From Micrasema longulum (taxonomy: Eukaryota > Arthropoda > Insecta > Trichoptera > Brachycentridae): a DNA stretch of 64,000 nucleotides. The notes below the pieces were generated by a model. That model was not told the DNA's origin, made no database searches, and saw only the letters and a list, made by a program, of their open reading frames with translations. How positions within the stretch are numbered: the stretch's first letter is position 1; every line of letters starts with the position of its first letter. Where the stretch lies: NCBI GenBank assembly GCA_022494885.1, contig JAGVSM010000932.1:310001-374000 (forward strand), read 5' to 3'. Made by a program: the position numbers and the translations under genes. Positions 1-9,929 of this stretch are shown here, one piece after another.

Positions 1-448
1 AAAATTAGAATTCAACTTACATCCTTCTACATCGGACAACAGTTTCTCTGACTCCCTCCGACCAATACAGATTAAAAATGCAGCCATCACCTTCCTTTGC
101 CTGGCAATCCCACCACACTTCTATGAATCTGGAATAAGGTTATATATCCTTGGGCCTATACAGTATTGCTGCCTTTGAGCCAAAAAAATATTAACTCCTC
201 TCTGTAAAATCAGATCCTTATTGGAGTGTCTAGTATTATGACTATGGCAAATATTTGGGTGTTTTTCTCTGTTGAGATGCGTGACCGCTATTGACCTCAA
301 TATATACTGTTGACGGATATCTAGTACTTGAAATTCTTTGAAGAGTGAATCACTTGGATATCGGTATGGTTTTTTTAACATAACTCTTATCACTGTTTTT
401 TTTTTTTTTTAATAAAAAAAAATATTAGCGTTCTTATAATTTACCCAA

Positions 449-592
449 ATAATTCAATTTTGGTGGCCATTTTCAACGAGTTGTAAATAACTCACTATTA
501 GAGAATGGAAATCAAGTTGGGGTAGAGCGGGGTTTGAACCTCGGACCTCCGGCCCGTGAGTCCGCATCACTAGCCACGGGACCACAACCCGA
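449..592 (-). repeat. tRNA-derived SINE, family 1
   Basis: Read on the minus strand, the head carries a tRNA-like A box (gtggtcccgtggctag) and a B box (ggttcaaacc), then a short tail (caacttgatttccattctct). The same sequence recurs at 9105-9260, 30262-30375 and, degraded, at 6085-6200. It is inserted between the thumb and C-terminal parts of the LINE. Confidence 0.75.
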
Positions 593-1029
593 GTTAGATT
601 TTTGGACTATAGCTGCTGAAGCCAGTCGTTTTAGTGCAGCTTTCCCAGCCAATCAGACCATATTATGTCAGTATTGAATTTACTAACCCAAATACAATGG
701 TTTTAGTTCTTTATATTTCTTAATGGTATGAAAAAATTAATCATGCATTTTAATTTATTAGAAATTTCTTCAGTGTCTATGTTCCATCTCATGAACTTAT
801 CTATTTTTAAACCCAAATATTTTACACTAGTGACGTTTTCCAATATTATACATTTACAATTTACTCTATTTTTGCAATGATGCAATTTTGATTAATATTC
901 AGAGTTTGGTTGTCCTGCCGAAGATGGGCTAAAGCAGATACACTTTGTTTTGTCTGCATTGAAGTAAGCAAATTGTCATTCAAACAATTGTTTACCCTCA
1001 TCATATGATTGTTGGCTTTGTCATTGTTC

Positions 1030-2165
1030 GCGCTCAAACCAACAGTGGTACGCGAGAAGCAGCCAGCACGGACAGAGTATTCAGATGAGGGGGTCGCCTT
1101 CATTCGTTCGATCAAAAAACCGGCGAACTTTCATTTAAACACTTAATTATAACATACATTGTTGAAAAATAAAGCTGTAAATAGAACAGAATCCCCGGCC
1201 GGCGATGTCCGGAACTGTCCAGCGCCCCAGCGGGCGGGCGGTCTTCTCTTGTGGCGCACGTCTCTCTCTAGCCGCCGCTCGTGCAGTCCTAAGCTTCAAA
1301 TTCTCGCTAAGACCTGCCCTTATAACATAAACAATGACCCTTACGGTTATTGCATCTAGACGCTGCAGTTTTCTAAACATACTTCCGTTTTATCAAATTG
1401 TCAGTATTACATATGAATTAAGTCTAATACAATTATGCAATACCTATGATCATTATTGATAAGTCTATCATATATTTTTATTCTCTTCAAACACATATAA
1501 TGAACTATACATTAAAAAGGTTACTAAAATTCACAAGTCCACCGGACTCCAGTACTTATAATATAAATTATGGGAAAATGTTGCATCAGAACATAATAGC
1601 AAATACTTAAAAACATTCAGGGAAGATATTGTAATGTAAAAATATATTGGGTCCAATTAGTCCATTAGTATTTTATGGAATATTATGACATCTTTCTTCG
1701 TATCGGTAACAAAAAATCTTTTCAAAATAGTAATCCGCACCCAAAATAGAAATGCTGTTCTGTGATTGGTCCGCTTTGTCCAATCATGTTAAACCTAATT
1801 CCCGCCAAAGATCACATCTGAGAACGTAGGTTTTGTCTGCTTACGTAAAAGGATTCCTCCACGTATAAGTGAACTAAAGAAAGAGCCAGCTATATCTTCC
1901 CAGTACATCCCGACTTTAGACCATTTCAATCCTAGCTACCGGAGAGCATGGTAAAGAAGATTTATGGTCTCCAAACAATGTCCCGAACACCAACCCATAA
2001 CCATAACACATGCAAGACGTTTGCACAAATGCATGTTTTCCTAAAGTGTTTTCGAATGGCTAGACTAATTTCTTCTGAAATAATTGTCATTTGAAATGGA
2101 CATAAATTATCAATCCTCTGTGATCTGCCCAATTTACCTATCGCTGTATTTTGGCAGCAACAGTC
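1030..2165. other. unidentified insertion in LINE, with a GC-rich core
   Basis: This block separates two adjacent parts of the LINE reverse transcriptase, so it is probably a later insertion. Positions 1185-1320 are very GC- and CpG-rich (ccccggccggcgatg, cagcgggcgggcggtc), against about 70% AT around. Small open frames of 66-77 codons overlap on both strands without a recognisable domain. I cannot assign a family. Confidence 0.4.
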
Positions 2166-3115
2166 ATGAACTCCTGTCCAATTTGGGGCACTATAAATTA
2201 ATACTGTTTCATCAGCGAACGATATTTGTCCAATAGATTCACTCTTACAAAGTCTGTCAATATATACTAAGAACAGCTAGCAGCGGGCCCAATGTATTTT
2301 CCTTGAAGAACACTATAGTCTAACATAGCAGCATCACTTAGTTCATTGTCAATTTTCACTTTTTGTGATCTATTGGATATATAACTTCTAAACCAATCCA
2401 GGATCATCCCTCAGGGGATATTCAGATACCCATATTTCGTAATCTTTTAATTAGTATTTTATGAGAGTTGGTATCAAATGCCTTTGCTAAATCTAGGAAT
2501 ACCGCTAAGCACCTCTTACTATTATCTTTAGATGTTGTAATTGTCTCGGTTAACTTAAATATGGCGTTTTCTGTGCTTAATCCTGCCCTAAACTGAACTG
2601 ATTATTTCTCAGTAAGTTGTTATGCTTTCAGAAATAGCTTATTCATTGTTTAACTATTTTCTCTATTATTTTTGAGATATTATTCTGTAATGAAATGGGT
2701 CGATAGTTTTGAATTAAGTGTTTATTACAAATTTTAAAGATTGGCATAACAAAAGATTTCTTCGAGTGCCTAGAAAATATTCCTGTATTAAAAAGCTGAG
2801 ATTAAATATGTAAGCCAGTGGGGCGGGCTGCAATGTGACTTTGAATAGATTTTAATAGTTTTAAGCTAATATTATCTGGTCCTGTAGTGTTACTCAATTT
2901 GAGACAATATATTGTCTTTATGTTTTTAACGGGAGTAATGGCTGTTGAATCTTATTTATGTAGTGAAGGTACAATATTAATTTTATTTACCAGGGTGTCT
3001 TTGTTTAGTTTAATTTTGTCAAGTATGTTATGTGCAAGGGAGTTACCAATAGAGGTAAAATGTATGTTAGCGTGATGAGTCATTAATTTACTATCTGAAA
3101 TTAAATTATTACCAT

Positions 3116-3157
3116 AATAAAATAACCACAAAGTTAGTGCTTCAAATATAAACTTAA
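3116..3157 (+). mobile_element. 42-base Penelope-like 3' tail insertion with 14-base target duplication
   Basis: The 42 bases contain aaccacaaagttagtgc and tcaaatataaact, nearly identical to the end of the Penelope-like element at 5548-5585. It is flanked by taaattattaccat at both 3102-3115 and 3158-3171, an exact 14-base duplication. This is a very strongly 5'-truncated retrotransposition into the older LINE. Confidence 0.75.
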
Positions 3158-4925
3158 TAAATTATTACCATTGGTCTCCATTTTTTCAATACCAATTTCT
3201 TTGTAAGAGAGGTTCCTGTAATTTCCCTACCCGTTTTCCACATTTTACGAGGGTTGTAGTTGTTTTCGTCGCATATTATTTGCTATAATCATTTTCTTTC
3301 GTTATTCTAACTTCTTTTTTGCAAAAATTCCGGTGTTTTTTTATTCGTATATTATTGAAATATCACCTGGATTATCTCTGCTTTTTTGTTTAGTGCATTT
3401 CTTTTATGTATCGACATAACTATATTATCTGTAATCCAGGGTGTTCATTTACATTTTTTATTCGGAATCAATTTGTAAATTGTGTATTTGGAAGTGTGGT
3501 GTTTCAGGGATGATCATAAAATTGTCGAATGCGCTATCGACATATATTATTTCACAATTCATTTTATAAATCTTTTGTTGGGTTTGCATACATAACTGTA
3601 TAGAATATTCTAAAATTTTTGTCTTAATACGAGGGGTCTCTGAATTTATACATAAAGAAATGGTATGATGCTCGGTTATATGAGAATGAATAATAAAGGA
3701 ATCACAATATTTTATTCCTTTTGTTATTATATGGTCGATACAAGTATTGCTTTGTTACCTAGTTACTGCTTCAAAATTTAGAGTCAGCCCCTTTTCGGCA
3801 AGAAAGCATTTACAATAATTTGTTTGCAAGTGTTTGTTATTTAGAAGGTTAATATTAGTATCTCCAATAATGATCTGATTCGCATACTTCTTCGTTTCGT
3901 TTAATATGGTCTCAAGGAAGTCAGGAAACATGTCGATATGTGCATAGGACGGTGATCTATATATAATTAGAATGCAAAGATTATGTTCGAATGTAATTCC
4001 CAAGTAATTTGCTTGCGACAAGTTGATTTCGGTAATGTTAACATGTAATCCTGATCTGATATACACCACCACCCTAGAGCTTTTATTTGTATAATTTGTG
4101 GTATGATATTTGTTATATCCTAATAATCAACCAACATTCCGTTAAAACAATAATGTCAAACTCACTAGGAAAGTTATTTAAAAATACTAAAAAGGTGTCT
4201 AAGTTTTACATCCTTCTAATGTTTTGGTGAATAAAAATTCTTAATTTATATTTATTCCAGTCACAATTCCTCAACTTAGAAGTATCATCAATAATTGTAT
4301 TATATTACATAACACACTAATTTAGAGCTAATTATAAATAAATAAAAAAATTAAATACAATGTAATCTTTATAATGAAGTGTAAATTATTGAGAGAAAAA
4401 AATAAATTCGTATTGTCGCTGGAGAAATTAATAAGTACTATTTCAGTTCTTTGTATCCATTTAAAGTTATATAATCATGCTTGTTGATAATATTAAACAC
4501 AGGGCACAATAATAAAGGTGCATAACAAATGTTTTTTCTTCTTTGCTTCTTCTTCTTCTTCAGCTTTATTCTCTCCTCTATTATGTAGAAAGCCGGTTTA
4601 ATGTTTGATGGTAGGGAATTAGATAATGGTTATGAAAAAATGACATTTATAAAAAGAATCCGCCTCCATTTTTTAGGTGGGTTTGCTTTATTTACTGTGG
4701 GAGTCGAATATAAATATTTATTTATAAGTTTGCGTTTTTGTTTTTGATTTAATATTTTATCAATTAAGTTCTCATTATATCCATTGTTATTAGCAATCTG
4801 TCTTATTGTATTAAGTTCTTTTTAAAAATTAGTATCATCTAGTGGAACGTTAATTAACCTATGTATTATTGAATGGAATGTGGAATGTTTATGGGCAATT
4901 GGATGATTTGAAGAGTTATGAATAA

Positions 4926-5222
4926 TTGTGTCTGTATATGTTCTACACAACTAATAATATAGGAACATTGTTACAAAATCACAAAGACAAAGTCCATAAA
5001 TATAATAAATCTGGGATATACCAATTTAATTGTAATGATTGCGATTCAATCTACATTGGAAAAACTAAAAGAAACTTTAATATTAGAGTAAAAGAACACT
5101 TAAGATGCTTAAATAATAATAATTTTTCTGAATTCGCAAATCATCTGATAGAAAATAATCATAACTTCAATAAAGACACTGGATTAAAAGTACTTCATGT
5201 TGAAAATAAAATATTAAAATAA
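4926..5222 (+). pseudogene. GIY-YIG endonuclease domain of PLE (fragment)
   Basis: The open frame includes KYNKSGIYQFNC, then SIYIGKTKRNFNIRVKEHL. GIY and YIG are both present, with the CxxC-like pair C-N-D-C between them and the following R and H expected in the Penelope nuclease. A stop at about 5220 cuts the frame, but the reading continues as DNFEIIEIKKAIHNKK, so the copy is mildly decayed. In Penelope elements this domain nicks the target DNA for reverse transcription. Confidence 0.8.
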
Positions 5223-5454
5223 GACAACTTTGAAATCATAGAAATTAAAAAAGCGATTCATAATAAGAAAACAATAATTAATAACTAAATAAACAATATT
5301 TCCTTTGGTCCTCTCCTGTCTAACTACGAAAATAGTGATATCAAATTACAACCCGTGTAAGGATAAAACGACTTGATTTATTGGGTCCACGTGTAGTATT
5401 TAGTGAACATGATAAAAGTTTAAAAAAGGAATCAATTCATTAGTTACGTAAACC

Positions 5455-5483
5455 TTGACGAAGAAGCTTGTTTGCTTTGAAAC
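5455..5483 (+). ncRNA. possible degenerate hammerhead-like motif in PLE tail
   Basis: TTGACGA (5455-5461; hammerhead core consensus CTGANGA) is followed by the stem AAGC/GCTT (5464-5467 with 5474-5477) and GAAAC (5479-5483). PLE terminal regions are known to encode hammerhead ribozymes. The core has one mismatch and stem I/III pairing was not verified. Confidence 0.35.
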
Positions 5484-6084
5484 CGGTCGGTGGAAAAATA
5501 AAAATTAGTGGTTAAAAACAAAGTTGTTTTATTTATTTTATTATAATGAATAACCACAAAGTTAGTGCCTCAAATATAAACTTTATAGTATATTTTATGC
5601 TCACAATATTTTAATCAGTAAATTTATAATTAAATAATTATATTGGTCACTGTAAAAGATCAAACTGCTTCACCAATTTATATAACGGCTAAACATGTCT
5701 ATCCAAATTGTACAATGCCAATGTGGCTAGACATTAGGTTGCCCATTAACAATAAAAAGCCATTTTGTTATTTATATGGTTAGCCAGAATGTACATATTT
5801 TGTCTGTTTCAATTTTCATAAATCTCTTTATTTTTTTTTATATTTTGTTATTTACATTTATTTAAGTTTTTATTATTATTAGTATTTGTATTTAATGTTT
5901 TTATTATTATTGGTATATTTTGTTATTTATTGAGGTTAAATTGCAAACATTTTTGTGGTGTCATAATAAATATGATGTTCTATTAATTAATTATTCCAAA
6001 ATAACAGCATTATTTTATTTTTTTGACTTTCTTTTCATATTTATTAATTTTATAATTATAAAAGAAATTTCAATTTTAGGACCA

Positions 6085-6200
6085 TTTTGTAATAGTCGAT
6101 AAATTGTGTAATGGAATGAAAATCATCTTAGTGTCTAGAGAGGGGTTCAAATCTCGGATCTCCGATTCGTGATATTGCAACGGGACCAAAACCTTATAGA
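6085..6200 (-). repeat. degraded family 1 SINE
   Basis: The reverse strand reads ggttttggtcccgttg ... gagatccgagatttgaac, which matches the head of the SINE at 9105-9260 with several changes. It lies just before the exon-like frame at 6224. Confidence 0.5.
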
Positions 6201-6223
6201 GATGGAAAATCTTATTGTTACAG

Positions 6224-6466
6224 ACATTTCGTAGCCGTTTCCGTCACATAATGGACCTGAGCCAGAACTCCCAGCCTGATCCTATCACATCATCTCGGCT
6301 AGATAGGCTGGAGCAAGGTATCCTGGCGGCTGGTCAGCGGGCTGGGGGAGCTCTAGATTCCTGGTGTCGGCTCTCAGCCCTGCCCTTGCGCCCTTCGCAC
6401 GCCCTCACCGAGCACCTCAAAAGGAAGAGATCCGGCACTGAGCAAGAATCCCCGTTACTCAGATAA
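6224..6466 (+). CDS. GC-rich orphan terminal exon candidate
   Basis: A good acceptor (cttattgttacag|A) at 6223 is followed by 80 sense codons and TAA. Base content is clearly higher in GC than the flanks and coding-like. The peptide has FRSRFRHIMDLSQNSQPDP, an amphipathic stretch RLDRLEQGILAAGQR, and a basic end (HLKRKRSGTEQESPLLR). I do not recognise the family. No matching upstream exon on the plus strand is visible, so the 5' part would lie further away or be lost. Alternatives are a retroposed gene fragment or a transposon exon. Confidence 0.4.
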   Translation, partial: TFRSRFRHIMDLSQNSQPDPITSSRLDRLEQGILAAGQRAGGALDSWCRLSALPLRPSHALTEHLKRKRSGTEQESPLLR

Positions 6467-7565
6467 ATCAGAAATACACCTCCGTGCCACATGTTTAATT
6501 TTGTCAAATGACAAAATCGACAATGAAGATTTATACATTCACAAATTTTAGCCACCGGTAAAACAATCGCCTCAATATATACTGTATCCTTAGGTGGTCT
6601 CTTAGTATGTGTATAAGTGTAGTGCACTACTAAGTAAAAATATTAATAAATATTGATTTATAAAAGTAAGGATTCATTGCAACTTAAACATATATTTTAT
6701 TCAGTATTAATGCCAAAATTGTCTAATCACCAATCTAACAAGATCATCTCTAGCGGACAATCTTCCTTATCATGTCAGCTCACGCAAACGCTAATCACCA
6801 CTGTGCATATTTTGTTTTGCGTCAGCTTACTCTAAATTTGTATGAAAAATACTGAATGTGGTGAAACTGTGGCTTGAGCAAAATAGTTTATGCTTTATAG
6901 TAGAAAATAATGCATTATAATTAATTTTTAACCTCATATTGGTCAGAATTTCTATAATTTAGTTATGTATTATGTTAGTACAATATATGTGGCGGTGAAT
7001 ATCAAAATCGTTGAAAACTATGAAAATATTAGGATTACATAATATGCTGTTTATATCTAAAGTGGAAAGATCATATGTTTTACTATAGTAATTCAAGTTT
7101 GAAATTTAATTTTATATCAAAATCGGCAACATTCGATGTGGCCAATCAGAATGGTGCATTTTTTCAATATGGCCGCTAGTTTGCATTTCACAGTATGCAT
7201 GTGATCACTCATTTTCTTTTTAAGTTAAAATTCATTTTATTTTATTTTTAAAGATATATTATAAATGTTGACAACCCCGACATAAACAATAAAAGACGGA
7301 TTAAATCAAAATTGGTTATATTTATTAATGAATTTCTTCAAAACCAGTTAAATCCACATCATTATATCAAACTCTGTTAAATTAAAAATAAATCTTTATT
7401 TTATATGGATACTGTTCAATCTCTTATTATTTTATTTATAACAAATATATTTAAATAGTTCTTAATACCTAGATGTTGTACTTTTAATAATTGCGATAAT
7501 TTGTTACAGAAAAATGTTAATTGTGAAAAATCGTTTAGTCAGGATTCAACCATTTTTTATATTAT

Positions 7566-8174
7566 CCGACACATATGATCTACACAATGTGTCTGGCTAC
7601 AGACTTGCAATATTTAAAGGGTGTATAAAACATTGAATTTGTCCATAAATATACCCCTACATAGGGTTCCATCCCCTCCCTACTGGAATAGCCGCCATTT
7701 TTATTTGTAGATTTTATTTCGATACGACAATAAAAAACTCCACTTATATGGGTCTGGAGGCCCTACACATATGAAAAAAGATTAATTTGAAAGTCGCCTA
7801 TCAAGCAATAATAAAATTTACAGCAAAACTTTTACTTGTGTATAAAATGTATAAAAATATTACTCAACTGAATTTCAGCCCAAAAATCTATTAAAATTAT
7901 TAGAATTTTAATTTATCGTAGAAACTAGCTGCTTAATGGACTAGTTTTATTTTGTTAGTACCTTTTAAATGATTTTTTTTCATATCTGTAGGACCTCCAG
8001 ACCCATAGAAATAAAGTTTATTTTTATTTATTGAAAAAAATCTGCAAATAAAAATGGCGGCCATTCTAACAAGAGGGGGGTATGGAACCCTATGTGGGGG
8101 TATATTAATTGACAAAATTCAATGTTTTATAAATATCGCTAGTCTGTAGACGGAAAATTATTGTATATCGTCGG
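7566..8174. mobile_element. long inverted-repeat element (MITE/foldback)
   Basis: Arms of roughly 190 bases are imperfect inverse copies. Left: ccgac ... aaaacattgaatttgtcc ... catagggttccatcccc ... atagccgccatttttattt. The right arm ends ... aaaatggcggccattc ... ggaaccctatgtggg ... caaaattcaatgtttt ... gtcgg. A spacer of about 200 AT-rich bases lies between. No coding capacity is seen. Confidence 0.7.
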
Positions 8175-9104
8175 GTTTTTAGCACAAGTTGGTAACTAAA
8201 AATTTTCAAAAAATTGTGTTTTCATAAATGGCCTGAAAAATCAAATAGTCTTGGTTCAAAAACTAAATAAAAATATTTTGCATTTAATAAATGCAAATAG
8301 TAATATTAACAATATTCATCTTGCGGTTTTATTTAAATTGTTGATTTGGGATGAGCTTTTAACTTTAAAAGTACAATATCTCACAACTAGTAAAATGTTA
8401 CTAACTTGTTCCAGAAATCTGACCGTAACAAAGTACAAACAAAATAAGTGGTGCATTTTGCCACGCTTTGGGGTTCTGATGCGCAGACTGTCATTGCACA
8501 TATCGCTCGTTTACAACACTTGGACTTATTAAAATATATGCATTCTTTAGTTAACCAAAAAAAATATGTATTATTTTACAAGTGTTTTTTAAAAAGTGGT
8601 TTAAATTGGCTTAAAATGTATTGTGTTATTATGTATATAATTTATTTAGACAATGAATTTAATTAATTTTATCATTTAGTAAATCTATGTTTGTTTAGAA
8701 ACTATTTAATCTATTTTGGACTAGATTTGTTTTGGAAAAGTTAAAGTGTGCCAGCAACTAACTTTTGTTAAAATAGATTTAAGCATATCAGCGTTAAGTT
8801 ACTTGCTTAAAATTAAAATTATAATAATATGTCATGTTAAATTCGATTAAACGAATTAAAAAAAACTTTGACATTTGTCATTGGTTATCCAAAATTTGTG
8901 GACAATAATTGTCTCATTTTTTATTGCTAAAAATAAACTATTTATAATTAACATGTCTTATTTTAGCGCATTATCAGAATATGATTATTATGAAAATCAT
9001 GTAATCGGTGTGGTAATGGAATTTTTAACTGTTAAACAGTAAAGTCCATCTTGTAGTGGAGCGGTTAGTGTACTCATGTTCGAGGTTCCAAGTTCGATTT
9101 TCAA

Positions 9105-9260
9105 TTATAAAATCGGGTTGTGGTCCTGTGGCAAGTGTCGCGGACTCATGGATCAGAGGTCCGAGGTTCGAACCCCTCTCTACCACAACTTGTTTCCCAT
9201 TTTCTAATAGTGAATTATTGTAACTCATTGAGAATGGCTCCAAAAATTGAAATGCTTGTG
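9105..9260 (+). repeat. family 1 SINE, with a second SINE head just upstream
   Basis: The head reads gttgtggtcctgtggcaag (A box region), then gaggttcgaacccctct (B box), then a tail caacttgtttcccattttc. Directly upstream (9045-9100) sits another tRNA-like head, cttgtagtggagcggttag ... ggttccaagttcgattttc, so two SINE heads lie in tandem. Confidence 0.75.
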
Positions 9261-9334
9261 TAAATTACAAGAATGCAAATATTTATTTTTAAATTGAATA
9301 TATGGTTGTGATCTAGTTGTGATTGAGATTTAAA

Positions 9335-9495
9335 ACATGTAATATTTCATAGCCACTTGACTTTATATGAAGCATAAAATGATCTGTCTTGGCTTCATGT
9401 AATCAATATCAAGATACACTGCAATCGCTTTACCCACGCAGTGATCTATGCACCATTAAGCATTGATCAGCGAAGGATGATATTGATGTTAAACA
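9335..9495 (+). repeat. family 2 SINE body, degraded
   Basis: It matches the shared body of family 2: ggcttcatgtaatcaatatc, agatacactgcaatcg, ctatgcaccattaagc and a final gatgatattgatg. The tRNA-like head is missing or unrecognisable. Confidence 0.55.
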
Positions 9496-9929
9496 GTAAT
9501 ATAAAATGTTTCATCTACCTGTTTAAACTTTTGATTTTGTTTTATCTCGTCTTTCCTTCTGGCCTAGGTTCATGTTTGAAATAATAGGAATTAAACAATA
9601 ATTATAACATGCATGTAAATATTTGTAATAACAATGTACCTATTTTGTTTCAAATTATGCATATTATTTTGTTGTTGTTTTTTTTTTTTTTTTTTAATTC
9701 TCGCCAAACTGCATATGCAGATTTTTTGAAGGGATTTCTCTCTTTAAACATTTTGGTAACACATTATAATAATGTTTACATAAAATATAAAAAAATATTA
9801 AATATATCAATAAAATAAAAGTTTAAAAAAAATTAAATACAAGTAAATCAAGTCTTTTTTGATAACAAAATATATAAAAAATAATAAACAAACACTTTTT
9901 TTGACACTGTTTTAAATTGTTTGGTTTCC

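Larger units (their letters stand above)
60..4260 (-). mobile_element. decayed jockey/CR1-type LINE, interrupted
   Basis: Fragments appear in element order on the minus strand. The endonuclease is at 4072-3755 (IIIGDTNINLLN). The RT has LAVFLDLAKAFDT near 2510-2470 and SFADETVLIYSA near 2220-2180. The RT thumb is at about 1025-700 (NDNLLT, VKYLGLKIDKFMRW), and the C-terminal domain at 393-121 (PYRYPSDSLFKE, GPRIYNLIPDS). Stops and frameshifts are frequent, so it is not functional. Later insertions inside it are a SINE (449-592), a GC-rich block (about 1030-2165) and a 42-base Penelope tail (3116-3157). Confidence 0.85.
4600..5590 (+). mobile_element. rearranged Penelope-like retroelement (PLE)
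   Basis: Positions 4925-4600 read on the minus strand give an RT C-terminal segment of Penelope type (SNHPIAHKHSTFHSIIHRL, then RQIANNNGYNENLIDKIL). From 4926 the plus strand carries the GIY-YIG nuclease, followed by the 3' untranslated region and terminal sequence to about 5590. The RT part is thus inverted relative to the nuclease part. This arrangement is expected from twin priming or from two PLE fragments inserted head to head. Confidence 0.75.

Noticed and set aside
1159..1380. Small overlapping frames on both strands in the GC-rich block
   Set aside because: Open frames are expected by chance where stop codons are rare in GC-rich DNA.
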